A stretch of 64,000 bases of DNA from Mycobacterium stomatepiae (GCF_010731715.1 NZ_AP022587.1:1674001-1738000), one strand, 5' to 3'. Counted from the stretch's first letter, positions 1 to 9,889 are shown. A program made the numbers and translations. Notes: generated from the letters alone by a model not told the origin.

Positions 1-60
1 CAGGGCAGGCTGGATATCGGTGCGACGCGCCCAATCCCCGCCCGATATGCGTACGCTCGA

Positions 61-937
61 ATGAACACCAACGACGAAAGAATCACGACCATGAAGGCAA
101 CGGTCACGCCCGAAGCCGCCCCCGTGATCGCCGAGATCGCCCAGCGCCACGGACTATCCCAAGAAGCGGTGTTGTCCATGCTGTTCGCGCTGCGCGCCGG
201 CGGCGGCACCATGGCCCAGTTCTCGATTCCCGAGCTCGGCGGCAGCGGGCAATGGATGCGCGGCGGGATGACGATGGTCGGCGACATGTTCGACAACGCG
301 CTGAAGGCGCGCGTCGACGCGCTGTGCAACGAGCTGGTTGCGCTGCTGGCCACGACCACGGTATTTCCGCCCTCGGCGGCGCACTCCGAGGCGGGGATGC
401 TTGCGTCGAACAACTGGTGGCCCGCCGACCTCGGGGTGCCCAGCGCGGCGGGCGCCCAAAACGACGTGCGCTATGCGTTCTTCCCCGGCACTCGGCGGCT
501 GGCGATCCAGATCGGCGGTGTTACATGGGTTTTCGACACCGGGGAGCACCAGATCGGCGGCGTGCAACAGCAGCAGGGCGGCGGCTACGGCTCGGTGGTT
601 TTCACCAGCCAGTTGGGCACCTTCGGCGTATCGAGTTTGCGTGACCTCGGGGCGCCGCCGACGACGCAAGCCCAGTCCGCCGCACCCCCGCCGGCTCCCG
701 CTCCACCCGCTCCGCAGTATCAGTCGCAGCAGTCCGGCCTGCCGCTGCAGTTCACACCCGAGCCGCCGCGGGCCGCGGCCGGCCGCACCCGAGCCGTCCA
801 AGCCCACTTCCGGTCAGTCCGAGGATGCCGCGGCCATCGTCGCGGCCATCGAGTCGCTCGCCGGATTGCATCAGCGCGGCATCCTCTCCGACGAGGAGTT
901 CGCCACGAAAAAGGCGGAACTGCTCAGCCGGCTCTGA
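61..937 (+). pseudogene. SHOCT-domain protein, frameshifted
   Basis: The first part reads in one frame from ATG 61 (an internal ATG at 91 is an alternative start) and gives an alanine-rich mycobacterial protein with a long Pro/Ala/Gln linker. At about 765-787, in a run of GC-rich repeats, the continuation moves to the next frame. That frame encodes a typical C-terminal SHOCT module (AAIESLAGLHQRGILSDEEF, then TKKAELLSRL) ending at 937. The combined length is 877 bp, one base too many, which fits a 1-base insertion. Without the shift the first frame runs on to 945 as arginine-rich nonsense. SHOCT modules are short oligomerisation/binding helices; the specific function is unknown. It converges on truB, four bases away. 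Confidence 0.7.
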
Positions 938-941
938 CGGC

Positions 942-1835
942 CTAGAGGGTCGCGGGGCGAATCACCACGACGGACTTGGTCCGCGAACCCTCGTCGCGCA
1001 GCAGCGCGATCACCCGGCCGGCGTCGTCGCTGGCGGCATACACACCGTCGATTCCGGCCGGTGACAACGGCCGGCCGTGGCCGGTCGCCTGCGCCTCGTC
1101 GGGGGTCAGCACCCGGCGCGGGAACACCAGCAGGCAAGCGTCGTCCAGGGTCCAGCTCAGCCGCGGCTGCGCGACGAGTTCCTCGAGTGTGCGCGCCTGG
1201 TCGAGCCCGAAGCGCCCGACGCGGGTGCGCCGCAACGACGTCAGATGCCCGCCCACCCCGAGCGCGTTGCCCAGGTCGCGGGCCAGTGCACGGATGTAGG
1301 TGCCCGACGAGCAGTCGACGTCGACGTCGAGGTCGATCAGCGAGCCGGGCCGCCGCGTAGCCGACACCTCGAACCGGTCGATGCGCACCGGGCGGGCCTT
1401 GAGGTCGACGGCCTCCCCCTCGCGGACTAATTGATAGGCGCGACGGCCGCCGACCTTGATCGCACTGACCGCCGACGGCACCTGCTCGATGTCGCCGCGC
1501 AGCGCGGCAACGGCCGTCGCGATCACCTCGTCGGTCAAATGCGAGGCCGAAATACTGTGCAGCAGTTCACCTTCGGCATCTTCGGTGGAGGTGGTCTGGC
1601 CCAGGCGGATTGTGGCGGCGTACGACTTGCCCGACGCCGTCAACAGGCCGAGGATCTTGGTGGCCCGGTCGATTCCGAGCACCAGCACGCCGGTGGCCAT
1701 CGGGTCCAGGGTGCCGGCGTGGCCCACCCGCCGGGTGGAAAAGATTCGCCGGCAGCGCCCCACCACGTCGTGGCTGGTCATACCGGCCGGCTTGTCGACG
1801 ACGAGAATGCCTGGGCCGGTGGGGCTTTCGGTCAT
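942..1835 (-). CDS. truB: tRNA pseudouridine(55) synthase TruB
   Basis: 297-residue TruB, which isomerises U55 in the T-loop of tRNAs. The N-terminus has the family motif [17 protein letters not shown], followed by [17 protein letters not shown], which contains the catalytic aspartate. A C-terminal PUA-like region ends at the stop. The start ATG at 1835 overlaps the pptT stop as ATGA, so the two are translationally coupled. The order pptH-pptT-truB is the conserved mycobacterial arrangement (Rv2795c-Rv2793c). Length matches the family; no lesion seen. Confidence 0.97.
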   Translation of the reverse strand: MTESPTGPGILVVDKPAGMTSHDVVGRCRRIFSTRRVGHAGTLDPMATGVLVLGIDRATKILGLLTASGKSYAATIRLGQTTSTEDAEGELLHSISASHLTDEVIATAVAALRGDIEQVPSAVSAIKVGGRRAYQLVREGEAVDLKARPVRIDRFEVSATRRPGSLIDLDVDVDCSSGTYIRALARDLGNALGVGGHLTSLRRTRVGRFGLDQARTLEELVAQPRLSWTLDDACLLVFPRRVLTPDEAQATGHGRPLSPAGIDGVYAASDDAGRVIALLRDEGSRTKSVVVIRPATL

Positions 1836-2518
1836 AGCACGATCGCGGTGAGCACGATCCCGCGGTCGACCGACCAGCGACCGCGCAGCGCGGTCAGCGG
1901 CGGACCCGACAGCGCCTCCGGATCGATCAGAATCTGCGAGACAAACGTGCCGCCCGCCGGTCCGTCGGCCTCGAAACTGATGCGGGCGTCTTCGAAGCCC
2001 AGCCATCGCTTGGTCAGTGGGAACCACGCCTTGTACGTTGCTTCCTTGGCGCAGAACAGGATTCGATCCCAATGCAGACCGCCGGGCATTGCCTGGGGAA
2101 TTTCGTTGCGCTCGGCGGGCAGGCTGATCGCATCCAGCACGCCGCTGGGCAACACGTCGTGCGGTTCGGCGTCGATGCCCACCGAGCGCACCACGGCGCT
2201 GCGCCCCACCACCGCGCCGCGATACCCCGTGCAGTGAGTGAGGCTGCCGACCACGCCGTCGGGCCAGCAGGGTTCTCCCTTGTCGCCCTTGAGGATTGGC
2301 ACCGGCGGTAGGCCCAGCTCGCCCAGCGCGATGCGCGCGCAGTACCGGACGGTGATGAACTCGTTGCGCCGCTTGGCAACCGACTTGGCGACCAACGGCT
2401 CCTCTTCGGGTAACGGCGCCAGACCGGGCGGGTCGGAGTACAGCTCCGAATACGCCATCGAATGCGCCACTTCGGAGGTCGCCGGCAACACCGACGACAC
2501 CAGCGTGTCCGCGGTCAT
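1832..2518 (-). CDS. pptT: 4'-phosphopantetheinyl transferase PptT
   Basis: 228-residue Sfp-type phosphopantetheinyl transferase. In mycobacteria PptT transfers phosphopantetheine from CoA to the carrier domains of polyketide and nonribosomal peptide synthases and the mycolic-acid condensing enzymes, and is essential. The Mg/CoA-binding motif VGIDAEPHD and the downstream [13 protein letters not shown] helix are present. The GTGYRGA-like stretch ([10 protein letters not shown]) precedes them. Start ATG 2518 overlaps the pptH stop by ATGA and the gene's own TGA overlaps the truB ATG, giving one tightly packed operon. Confidence 0.96.
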   Translation of the reverse strand: MTADTLVSSVLPATSEVAHSMAYSELYSDPPGLAPLPEEEPLVAKSVAKRRNEFITVRYCARIALGELGLPPVPILKGDKGEPCWPDGVVGSLTHCTGYRGAVVGRSAVVRSVGIDAEPHDVLPSGVLDAISLPAERNEIPQAMPGGLHWDRILFCAKEATYKAWFPLTKRWLGFEDARISFEADGPAGGTFVSQILIDPEALSGPPLTALRGRWSVDRGIVLTAIVL

Positions 2519-3489
2519 CGCGATTGCCGCTGCCGCAATTTCTCCCGGAACTGCGCGGCCTGCGCCTTCATCTCGGGAGTGATCACGAAGTGCCCGCCGA
2601 AGTCGTTGAGGTAGCCCGGCGCGTACTGCGGGTCCGGCAGCACCTGACGCAGCCAGGTGTACGGCTTGCGGCGCCGCCATTCGCGCGGGTAGCCGACCGA
2701 GACTTCTTCGAAACGCACGTCGTCGTACCAGGTGGTCCGCGGGATGTGCAGGTGGCCGTAGACCGAGCAGATGGCGTTGTAGCGGGTGTGCCAGTCGGCG
2801 GTCTTGGTGGTCCCGCACCACAGCGAGAACTCCGGATAGAACAGCGCGTCGCAGGGCTCGCGCACCAGCGGGAAATGGTTCACCAGGACGGTCGGTGTCA
2901 TCCAGTCGAGTTGCTCCAACCGCGCCCGGGTGATGTCCACCCGCTCGCGACACCACGCGTCGCGGGTGGGGTACGGCTCCGACGAGAGCAGGAATTCGTC
3001 GGTGGCCACCACGTTTTGCTGGCGTGCGATTTCCAGGCCTTCGGCTTTGCTCCGCGCCCCCTCTGGCAAGAAGGTGTAGTCGTAGAGCAGAAACATCGGC
3101 ACGATCGTGGCCGGGCCACCGCGTTCGGTCCACACCGGGTAAGGATGATCCGGCGTGATCACGCCCATCTCGTCGCAGATGTTGACCAGGTAGTCGTAGC
3201 GCGCCTTGCCGAACACCTGCATCGGATCGCGATTGGTGGTCCACAGCTCGTGGTTGCCCGGCACCCAGATCACCTTGGCGAACCGGCGTCGCAGCAGGTC
3301 AAGGGCCCAGCGGATCTCGTCGGTGCGCTCGGCGACGTCTCCGGCGACGATCAGCCAGTCCTCAGGCGAGGACGGATGCAGCGATTCGGTGATCGGCTTA
3401 TTACCCAAGTGACCTGTGTGCAAGTCGGATACCGCCCACAGTGTCGGTTGGGGGGTCGGCTGCGCACCGTTAGTCGAGTCCCGTGTCAC
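2515..3489 (-). CDS. pptH: phosphopantetheinyl hydrolase PptH (metallophosphoesterase)
   Basis: 324-residue calcineurin-like phosphoesterase, the Rv2795c orthologue. In M. tuberculosis PptH removes phosphopantetheine from carrier proteins and so opposes PptT. Metal-binding motifs are visible in order: SDLHTGH near the N-terminus, GDVAER, GNHELW, then VNHFP and YGHLHIPR. The start chosen is GTG 3489 (VTRDSTNG), which gives exactly the M. tuberculosis length; longer in-frame extensions have no family support. First gene of the pptH-pptT-truB operon. Confidence 0.94.
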   Translation of the reverse strand: MTRDSTNGAQPTPQPTLWAVSDLHTGHLGNKPITESLHPSSPEDWLIVAGDVAERTDEIRWALDLLRRRFAKVIWVPGNHELWTTNRDPMQVFGKARYDYLVNICDEMGVITPDHPYPVWTERGGPATIVPMFLLYDYTFLPEGARSKAEGLEIARQQNVVATDEFLLSSEPYPTRDAWCRERVDITRARLEQLDWMTPTVLVNHFPLVREPCDALFYPEFSLWCGTTKTADWHTRYNAICSVYGHLHIPRTTWYDDVRFEEVSVGYPREWRRRKPYTWLRQVLPDPQYAPGYLNDFGGHFVITPEMKAQAAQFREKLRQRQSR

Positions 3490-3661
3490 CACGAGTAACC
3501 AGCCTAACGACCGCTGGTGGCCCCCCCGCTGCGCCGCGGCTTTCGGCCGGCCCTTCGGCGTTTGCCGCCGACCGATTAGAGCAAGTTTAGGCTTGACTGT
3601 GACCTTTCGCACGTGACTTGTAAACTCCCGGCAAAAGGGACGGCCGAGGGTAGGGGGTGTC

Positions 3662-4243
3662 ATGTTCAGCAAGGTGCGCCTGCTCGGGGCGCTCGGTGCG
3701 GTGATGACAGCGGTCATAGCGGGCACCGTGGGCTTGCACAGCGCGCCGCCGCCTGCCAGCGGCAAGACCGTGGATCTGCGGTCCACCGCGCAGCCGATGG
3801 AAACCACTATGAAGAGCCCGATCATCGCGACCACCGATCCGAGCCCGTTCGATCCGTGCCGGGACATCCCGTTCGACGCTTTGCAGCGGCTAGGGCTGGC
3901 GTTCACCCCGCCGGAGCCCCAGGACGGGCTGCGCTGCCAGCTCGATGCGGGTAACTACCAGCTGGCCGTCGAGCCCATCATCTGGCGCACCTATGAGCAG
4001 TCCCTGCCGGCGGACGCCCTCGAGACCACGATCCAGGGACACCGCGCCGCCACGTACTGGGTGCTCAAGCCAACCTACCACAACAGCTACTGGTTCTTCT
4101 CCTGCATGGTGGGCTTCAAGACCAGCTACGGGGTGCTGCAGCAGGCGCTGTTCTACTCGACGGTTTACTCCAACCCCGAGGTCGACTGCCCGTCCACCAA
4201 CCTGCAACGGGCCAACGACCTCACGCCGTACTACAAGTTCTAG
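3662..4243 (+). CDS. secreted or membrane-anchored protein, Rv2799-like
   Basis: 193 residues. A basic N-terminus followed by a hydrophobic segment (about residues 5-28) indicates a signal peptide or membrane anchor. There is no lipobox cysteine. The mature part contains SPFDPCRDIPFDALQRLGLA and paired cysteines, resembling the DUF3558-type exported proteins of actinobacteria. Position next to the S15-type hydrolase matches the Rv2799-Rv2800 pair. ATG 3662 is preceded by a G-rich Shine-Dalgarno stretch (GAGGGTAGGGGG, 3645-3656). Function unknown; an extracytoplasmic location is the only firm inference. Confidence 0.8.
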   Translation: MFSKVRLLGALGAVMTAVIAGTVGLHSAPPPASGKTVDLRSTAQPMETTMKSPIIATTDPSPFDPCRDIPFDALQRLGLAFTPPEPQDGLRCQLDAGNYQLAVEPIIWRTYEQSLPADALETTIQGHRAATYWVLKPTYHNSYWFFSCMVGFKTSYGVLQQALFYSTVYSNPEVDCPSTNLQRANDLTPYYKF

Positions 4244-4322
4244 CGCCGTCTTTGTGGCCGAAATGAATTCGCGCCGGCGTCAATTTTGATTGCCGGCCGG
4301 CCTTACCCTGGTGGACGTGAGC

Positions 4323-6020
4323 ATGACATCGACCCGACCCGCCGAGCCCGCGCTGCACAGCCTGACCCAGGCCGGCGTCAGTGCCGCGGGCCGGCTCCTG
4401 GGTCTGCGGCCGGCCACCACCGGCTACACCGTGAATCGAATCGAAGTCCCGATGCGCGACGGGGCGCGGCTGGTGGCCGATCACTACGCACCGGCCACGT
4501 CCACGCCGGCCGGCAGCGTGCTGGTCCGCGGACCCTACGGGCGTGCGTTTCCGTTCTCGTCGGTGTTCGCCCGGCCCTATGCCGCCCGCGGTTACCACGT
4601 GGTGCTGCAGAGTGTGCGTGGCACGTTCGGGTCCGCGGATGATTTCGAGCCGATGGTCAACGAGGCCGCCGACGGCGCCGATACCGCCGCCTGGCTGGTC
4701 AAGCAGCCCTGGTTCACCGGCCGCTTCGCCACCATCGGGCTGTCGTATCTGGGTTTCACGCAGTGGGCGTTGCTGCAAGACCCGCCGCCGGAGCTGGCCG
4801 CGGCCGTCGTCTCCGTGGGCCCGCACGACTTCCACGCCGCGATATGGGATACCGGCTCGTTCACCACTGACTTTCTCGCGTGGAGCTACATGGTGTCCCG
4901 GCAGGAGGACCCCAGTCGCCTCCGGGCCGGAATCCGCCAGCTGCAGGCTCCCCGCAAGCTCACGCAGGCTGCCGCCGGGCGGCCGTTCGGTGAGTCGGCA
5001 CGCGCACTGCTCGGCACCCGGGCACCGTGGTTCGAATCCTGGGTGGAGCACCGCGATCAGGACGACGCGTTCTGGGAGCGAATGCGGTGCGACGCCGCGC
5101 TGGATCGCGTCCAGGTGCCGGTGCTGCTGACCGGTGGCTGGCAAGACGTCTTCATTGGCCAGACGTTGCAGCAGTACGCGCACCTGCGCCGCCGCGGCGT
5201 GGACGTGGCGCTCACGGTCGGGCCCTGGACCCACACCCAGATGCTCACCAAGGGGTTGGCGACCAACGTCCGCGAGACCTTGGAGTGGCTGGACATCCAT
5301 TTGGGGGGCAGCACGACAGCGAGCCGGTCCAGCAGGGTTCGGGTCTGCGTCACCGGCCAGGGCTGGCACAACCTGCCCGACTGGCCGCCGGTCACTTCGC
5401 CGCGCGCGCTGTATCTGCGGCCCGGCCGCTACCTGGACGACACGTCGCCGACCGACCTGCCGAAGCTGCCGCCGGCGACGTTCCGCTACGATCCCGCCGA
5501 CCCGACACCGACGATCGGCGGTCCGCTGTTGTCCATAGCCGGCGGTTACCGCGACGACAGCCGCCTCGCGCTGCGCGACGACGTCCTGACGTTCAACAGC
5601 GCGACCCTGCTGCACGATCTGGGCGTGTACGGCAGTCCGGTCGTCGAGCTGGCACACCACGCCGACAATCCGCACGTCGACCTGTTCGTCCGGGTCAGCG
5701 AGGTCGACGCGAAGGGCCGGTCGCGCAACGTCAGCGACGGTTACCGGCGGCTGAGCGCGCCCGCGAAGACCGTCAAGATCGAACTCGACCCGATCGCGCA
5801 CCGCTTCCGCGCCGGCTCGCGCATCCGGCTGCTGATCACCGGCAGCTGGTTTCCGCGCTACGCGCCCAACCCGGGCACCGGCGAACCGACGCTGACGGCC
5901 CGGCAATCGAAGCCGGCCACCCACACCATCGCCTATGGACGCTCCCGGCTGCTGCTTCCGGTCGGCCCGCTCGACCCCTCAGCCAACGGCGTCGCGAACC
6001 CGGGCGGCGACCGCGGCTAG
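4323..6020 (+). CDS. CocE/NonD (S15-type) hydrolase, Rv2800-like
   Basis: About 565-residue alpha/beta hydrolase of the X-Pro dipeptidyl-peptidase/CocE family. The nucleophile motif is GLSYLGF; the acid lies in GGWQDVF and the histidine in GPWTHTQM. A C-terminal jelly-roll domain (VELAHHADNPHVDLFVRVSE) is typical. Start choice is uncertain: ATG 4323 has GGTGGA about 8 bases upstream; GTG 4317, GTG 4311 or TTG 4290 would add 2, 4 or 11 residues. Substrate unknown; esters or amides are usual for the family. The 3' end overlaps the oppositely transcribed DUF1802 gene by 42 bases. Confidence 0.88.
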   Translation: MTSTRPAEPALHSLTQAGVSAAGRLLGLRPATTGYTVNRIEVPMRDGARLVADHYAPATSTPAGSVLVRGPYGRAFPFSSVFARPYAARGYHVVLQSVRGTFGSADDFEPMVNEAADGADTAAWLVKQPWFTGRFATIGLSYLGFTQWALLQDPPPELAAAVVSVGPHDFHAAIWDTGSFTTDFLAWSYMVSRQEDPSRLRAGIRQLQAPRKLTQAAAGRPFGESARALLGTRAPWFESWVEHRDQDDAFWERMRCDAALDRVQVPVLLTGGWQDVFIGQTLQQYAHLRRRGVDVALTVGPWTHTQMLTKGLATNVRETLEWLDIHLGGSTTASRSSRVRVCVTGQGWHNLPDWPPVTSPRALYLRPGRYLDDTSPTDLPKLPPATFRYDPADPTPTIGGPLLSIAGGYRDDSRLALRDDVLTFNSATLLHDLGVYGSPVVELAHHADNPHVDLFVRVSEVDAKGRSRNVSDGYRRLSAPAKTVKIELDPIAHRFRAGSRIRLLITGSWFPRYAPNPGTGEPTLTARQSKPATHTIAYGRSRLLLPVGPLDPSANGVANPGGDRG

Positions 6021-6551
6021 CGAGGCTTGGTCATGAACGGGGTCGTGGACCGGCGCCGCCACGGCCGGCAGCACGGGCAGCTGCACCCAGCTGGTGCAGC
6101 CCCCGTACTCGGGCGTGCGGGTCAGACGGATAGGCTCGAGCAGCGGACTCACCGACACCACCAGCGCGGCGAGTTTGTGCTTGGGCCGGAAGTCGAGCCG
6201 GTCGGCGCGCACCGACTCGGCGGTCCAGATGTGCAAGTCTTCGATCTCCGAGAGCCGCTCGGGTCGGTTGACCGCGAGTACCGCAACCACTTTCGCGGCC
6301 ACCCGGACCACCAGCCGATCCTCGGTGCTGTCGGCCGCCGCGGCGGCAAGCAGGTCGCGATGCTCGGGCCTGACGCGCTCGGCGTGGCTGTGCGCGATCG
6401 TCGGGAACAGCAGGAACTCGTTGGATGCGACCTGGAACCGCTTCTCCCCGATGCCGCCCTTGCGCAGCAACACATACTGGCGGCCATCGAGCAGTGCATG
6501 CACGGCCGCGCTCCACTCCTTGAGCGCGGGCGTCGTTGCGGTCAGCGTCAT
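5979..6551 (-). CDS. DUF1802 family protein
   Basis: 190-residue protein with the DUF1802 signature: an N-terminal ALKEWSAAVHALLDGRQYVL helix followed by LLRKGGIGEKRF and FLLFPTIAHSHAERV. Function unknown. It starts at ATG 6551, overlapping the stop of the upstream DUF2277 gene by four bases, so the two form a coupled pair. Its 3' end runs 42 bases into the convergent hydrolase gene. Confidence 0.85.
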   Translation of the reverse strand: MTLTATTPALKEWSAAVHALLDGRQYVLLRKGGIGEKRFQVASNEFLLFPTIAHSHAERVRPEHRDLLAAAAADSTEDRLVVRVAAKVVAVLAVNRPERLSEIEDLHIWTAESVRADRLDFRPKHKLAALVVSVSPLLEPIRLTRTPEYGGCTSWVQLPVLPAVAAPVHDPVHDQASLAAVAARVRDAVG

Positions 6552-6817
6552 TTCGTCGCGGCGAGGCGGGCGATGACCTCGGGCCGGCGCAACGGCGGGA
6601 CGGTTTTGGGTGGTTGGCGGCGCGGAGGCAGGGACTCCAACAGGCGCGTCGTCGTCTGTGTCACCTCGGTCACGGCGGCCTCAAACGCCTCGAGGTTGGC
6701 CGCCGACGGGCGGCTGACGCCACTGACTTTGCGCACATACTGCCGCGCGGCCGCGGCGATTTCCTCGACCGTGGCCGACGGCTGCAGACCACGCAGTTCG
6801 GTGATGTTTCGGCACAT
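6548..6817 (-). CDS. DUF2277 family protein
   Basis: 89 residues beginning MCRNITELRGLQPSAT, the hallmark opening of DUF2277, followed by EEIAAAARQYVRKVSG and a C-terminal basic tail. Small helical proteins of this family have no assigned function. It is the first gene of a two-gene operon with the DUF1802 gene and is divergent from the PPE gene. Operator A lies between the two starts, so it could also answer to the island regulator. Confidence 0.87.
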   Translation of the reverse strand: MCRNITELRGLQPSATVEEIAAAARQYVRKVSGVSRPSAANLEAFEAAVTEVTQTTTRLLESLPPRRQPPKTVPPLRRPEVIARLAATK

Positions 6818-7044
6818 CCCTCAAACATAGGCGGCGTTTGGCCGCTCAGCGGCAGCAATCGGCTCGACGTTCGCCTGACGACGATGGCACCCGCGACCAG
6901 CAACACACGAATTTCGGATTTTGTTGGCGCCGGAGCTATCGGAACCGGATGAATACTGTATACAGTAGTCCTTTCGCGAGCTTCGCACACCGGCTCCCGC
7001 ACCGCCGACCACGGCAGCGGACCGACGGCAAGACGAGGGAACCA
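6818..7044. other. divergent intergenic region DUF2277/PPE
   Basis: 227 bp between the DUF2277 and PPE starts. Its only clear element is the perfect palindrome at 6954-6967. No open frame here has coding character. It marks the left edge of the oxalate/glyoxylate island. Confidence 0.6.
6954..6967. promoter_or_regulatory. operator A of the ACTGTAT regulon
   Basis: Perfect 14-bp palindrome TACTGTATACAGTA, 77 bp upstream of the PPE start. It is the most symmetric of six related sites in the island (others at 18295, 22704, 26607, 26861 and 32609). The TGTATACA core is the kind of sequence bound by FadR/FCD-subfamily GntR regulators, and one such regulator is encoded at 22773. Confidence 0.7.
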
Positions 7045-8316
7045 ATGGATTTTGGGGCGTTGCCACCCGAAGTGAATTCAGGCCGAATGTATTCGGGCCC
7101 CGGACCCGCGACCCTGCTGGCCGCCTCCGCGGAGTGGGAGGAATTGGCCGCAGAGATGCACCTCGCCGCCAGTCAGTGCGAGTCGGTGGTTGCCCAACTG
7201 ATCGGTGAGTCGTGGCGGGGCTCGTCGGCGACGGCGATGACGCAGGCGGTTTTGCCGTACGCCGGATGGGTCAGGAGCACGGCCGCACGATGCGAGGACG
7301 TGGCCACCAAGGCCACCGTCGCAGCGTCGGCGTACGAAACCGCCTACGCGATGATGGTGCCACCACCGGTCATCGTGGCCAACCGCGCTCGCCTTGCGGC
7401 ATTGATTGCGAGCAACCTCGTCGGGCAGAACACGCCCGCCATCATGGTTGCTGAGGCCGAGTACAGCGAAATGTGGGCCCAAGATGCGGCGGCAATGTAC
7501 AGCTATGCGGCCAATTCTGCTGGTGTGTCCGGACTTTCATCCTTTGCTCCTCCGCCGAGCACAACCGATCCCGGTGAGGGGGCTTCGGCCAAATTGTTGA
7601 ACTCGGCGGCATCGACACTGCGAGGACTCGCCGGCCCCGGAAACGGCGCATCGATCGCGATGGGTGCCGGGGCGCCGCTGGCATCGTCGGGGATTTCTTC
7701 CTCCCTGACGATGCTGTCGCGGCTGGCCAAGACCTCCGCCAAAAGCCCGGGTACAAGTACCACCGCCGGAATGCAGGCGGCCGCCCAACTCGCCACCTCC
7801 GCGATTACCGCCCTGCTCGACATCCCCAGTAGCACCGCGCCCGAGATCGGCACCAGCGCGCTGGGTTTCGGCTCGGACGGCTTGGGCTTGGGCACCGACA
7901 TCAGCGGGTTCGCTCTCGACCTGGCCGGCTCCGGCCTCGAATTGGTCGGCGGTGACTCGCTTTTGGGTGCCGAAGAGGCGGTGCCCGCCGAACTCGGTGC
8001 GATCGGTCCGCTGGACCTGCTCAACCCATTGGCCGACCCCTGGTCGGCGGGGTTGAGCGGCGAGCCGTCGGCGGCCCTCAGTCATGCGTCCCAACTGGGA
8101 ACCCTGTCGGTGCCGCCCGGCTGGGCCGATGCGCTATCGAAGGACGCGGGCAGCCAAGGCATGCACGGTGCCGCTTCGGCGGGCTACCACGGCCCGGCAC
8201 ATCGACACGCCGGCAAGCTCCCCGTCGGTGGCATGGTGGGCCACGACGGCGGCCGACCGGCGCACCGAGTGGGCGTGCAAACCTCCCTCATTCCACGTTC
8301 ACCGATAGGAGGCTAG
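7045..8316 (+). CDS. PPE family protein (SVP subgroup)
   Basis: 423 residues. The N-terminal PPE domain (about 1-180) shows MDFGALPPEVNS with PPE at 7-9 and the W57 turn in SWRGS. The long Ala/Gly/Ser-rich C-terminal part carries GTLSVPPGWA (about 352-361), the SVP-subgroup motif. PPE proteins are exported by type VII secretion, usually as a dimer with a PE protein, and several act as substrate-selective channels of the mycobacterial outer membrane. A PE gene lies in the same island at 15694-16002, not adjacent. Operator A sits just upstream, so this gene is probably co-regulated with oxalate metabolism. Start ATG 7045 is set by the conserved MDFGALPPE. Confidence 0.95.
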   Translation: MDFGALPPEVNSGRMYSGPGPATLLAASAEWEELAAEMHLAASQCESVVAQLIGESWRGSSATAMTQAVLPYAGWVRSTAARCEDVATKATVAASAYETAYAMMVPPPVIVANRARLAALIASNLVGQNTPAIMVAEAEYSEMWAQDAAAMYSYAANSAGVSGLSSFAPPPSTTDPGEGASAKLLNSAASTLRGLAGPGNGASIAMGAGAPLASSGISSSLTMLSRLAKTSAKSPGTSTTAGMQAAAQLATSAITALLDIPSSTAPEIGTSALGFGSDGLGLGTDISGFALDLAGSGLELVGGDSLLGAEEAVPAELGAIGPLDLLNPLADPWSAGLSGEPSAALSHASQLGTLSVPPGWADALSKDAGSQGMHGAASAGYHGPAHRHAGKLPVGGMVGHDGGRPAHRVGVQTSLIPRSPIGG

Positions 8317-8438
8317 CCAAGTGCCATCGGCCAATGTGATGACCCACTTCACTTTTCGTCATAGCGGGCCACCCCACAGACCATGACAATGGGTACATCG
8401 GCGAGTCCTGACCCGATTACGCGACGGGAGGAGATCCG

Positions 8439-8843
8439 TTGATCCGACCATCGTTCGGTGACGCGTTGCGGGAATTGCTGTTCTGCACCCACCGCACCGT
8501 CGATGATGTGATGGACGCCTTCTTCGATCAGGCCTACCAGCATCGCGACAACGGAAAGTCTTACACGCGGGACGAGTTCGCCGTCCTCGCCGCGACCGCG
8601 CGCTCGGATATCGCCCACGGCGACGTGTACACGCTCGAAGAATTCCGTTTCTGGAATCGCTATGCCGCACGATTGGTCGTCGAGGTCACCAAAACCGGTG
8701 GTTCGGCCCACCATGTCGAGGTCCACGTGATCGGCCAATACTCGATCGACGGCAGATTCCTGAGGCTAAGTCAAGCTCGCATGTCGGTGCCCAGCGTGGA
8801 ATTCGTTGTGGGAGACAAGCTCCGAGCCCAACCGGTTGCCTAA
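8439..8843 (+). CDS. SnoaL-like (NTF2-fold) protein
   Basis: 134 residues; starts at TTG 8439 after a strong Shine-Dalgarno stretch GGGAGGAG (8426-8433). The pattern of a helical N-terminus (MDAFFDQAYQHRDNGKSYTRDEF) and paired beta strands with aromatic residues resembles the NTF2/SnoaL fold. That fold can be an isomerase, a hydrolase or a non-catalytic binding protein; no catalytic residues can be named. It follows the PPE gene on the same strand after 122 bp and overlaps the convergent HDAC-like gene by four bases. Confidence 0.65.
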   Translation: MIRPSFGDALRELLFCTHRTVDDVMDAFFDQAYQHRDNGKSYTRDEFAVLAATARSDIAHGDVYTLEEFRFWNRYAARLVVEVTKTGGSAHHVEVHVIGQYSIDGRFLRLSQARMSVPSVEFVVGDKLRAQPVA

Positions 8844-9769
8844 CCCTTGATCAGCTCGCCGACGTGGGCGGCGACGGAATCCGCCAGTCCCTGCAGGTCG
8901 TAGCCGCCCTCCAGCACCGCCACCAGCCGGCCGTCACAAAGCCTCTCGGCCGAGTCCATCAGCTCGCGAGTCACCCAACCGAAGTCGTCGGCAGTCATCG
9001 TCAGCGAGCCGAGGGGGTCACGCTCGTGTGCGTCGAACCCCGCGGACACCAGAATCAACTCCGGAGCGAACTTGTCGAGCGCGGGCAGTATCCGTTGCCG
9101 AAATGCCTCGCGTAACTCGTCCCCGCCGTCGCCCGGCTTGAGCGGTGAGTTGAAGATATTGCCGACCCCGGCTTCTCCTATGGCGCCCGTCCCCGGAAAG
9201 AGTGGCATCTGATGGGTGGACGCGTACAACACGTCGGAATCGGAGTAGAAGATCTGCTGCGTGCCGTTGCCATGGTGAACGTCGAAATCGACGATCGCGA
9301 CCCGCGTCAGTCCGTATTTCCGCTGCGCATGCCGCGCTCCGATGCTGATGTTGTTGAACAGGCAAAAGCCCATCGCTCGTTCGGTTTCGGCATGGTGGCC
9401 CGGCGGCCGGCAGGCCACGAAGGCGTTCTGGACCTGCCCGGTCAGCACGCTGTCGATCGCCTGCAGGGTGCCGCCCACCCCCCGCAAGACCACTTCCCAC
9501 GTCGACGGCTCCATCATCGTGTCACCGCCGTCGAGGTACACATAACCGTGCTCCGGACGGGCGGCTTCCAGGTCGTCGACGTAGCGGTTCGTATGCACGT
9601 AGCGGGCCGTGGCGAGGTCGGCCGGCTCGGCGTGCTCGCGCACCAGTGAGTCGAATTGCGGCGCACTGAGTACCGCTTCCACGATGCGGTAGCGGTCCGG
9701 CCGTTCCGGATGACCGGCGGCAGTCCTGTGGTTGGCGAAACTGGGATGGTGCAGCAGCAGGGTGGACAT
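8840..9769 (-). CDS. histone-deacetylase/AcuC-family deacetylase
   Basis: 309-residue zinc-dependent deacetylase of the HDAC/AcuC/acetylpolyamine amidohydrolase superfamily. Visible catalytic elements are RPPGHHAE (tandem histidines), FDVHHGNGTQ (zinc ligands Asp and His) and AGFDAHERDPLG (third zinc ligand), with EGGYD near the C-terminus. Bacterial members deacetylate acetyl-lysine, for example on acetyl-CoA synthetase, or small amines. It lies 120 bp downstream of glycerate kinase on the same strand and may be cotranscribed. A Shine-Dalgarno AAAGAGG precedes ATG 9769. Role in the island unknown; control of a CoA-dependent enzyme by acetylation is possible. Confidence 0.88.
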   Translation of the reverse strand: MSTLLLHHPSFANHRTAAGHPERPDRYRIVEAVLSAPQFDSLVREHAEPADLATARYVHTNRYVDDLEAARPEHGYVYLDGGDTMMEPSTWEVVLRGVGGTLQAIDSVLTGQVQNAFVACRPPGHHAETERAMGFCLFNNISIGARHAQRKYGLTRVAIVDFDVHHGNGTQQIFYSDSDVLYASTHQMPLFPGTGAIGEAGVGNIFNSPLKPGDGGDELREAFRQRILPALDKFAPELILVSAGFDAHERDPLGSLTMTADDFGWVTRELMDSAERLCDGRLVAVLEGGYDLQGLADSVAAHVGELIKG

Positions 9770-9889
9770 GGCGGCGAACCTCTTTCAGGGTCATGGGCAA
9801 CCAGACCGAATGATGATCTTCTGCCTGAACACCGTATGCCCCCAATTGCAGTACCGCCGAGGAGCCGGATCGCTGATCGATTTTCGGTA

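Noticed and set aside
4221..5924. 567-codon frame opposite the S15-type hydrolase
   Set aside because: The opposite strand encodes a complete hydrolase with catalytic motifs; this frame is Arg/Gly/Gln-rich and has no family features.
9829..9842. CACCGTATGCCCCC as a seventh ACTGTAT-type site
   Set aside because: Only the GTATGC part fits and there is no right half; it is not in an obvious promoter.
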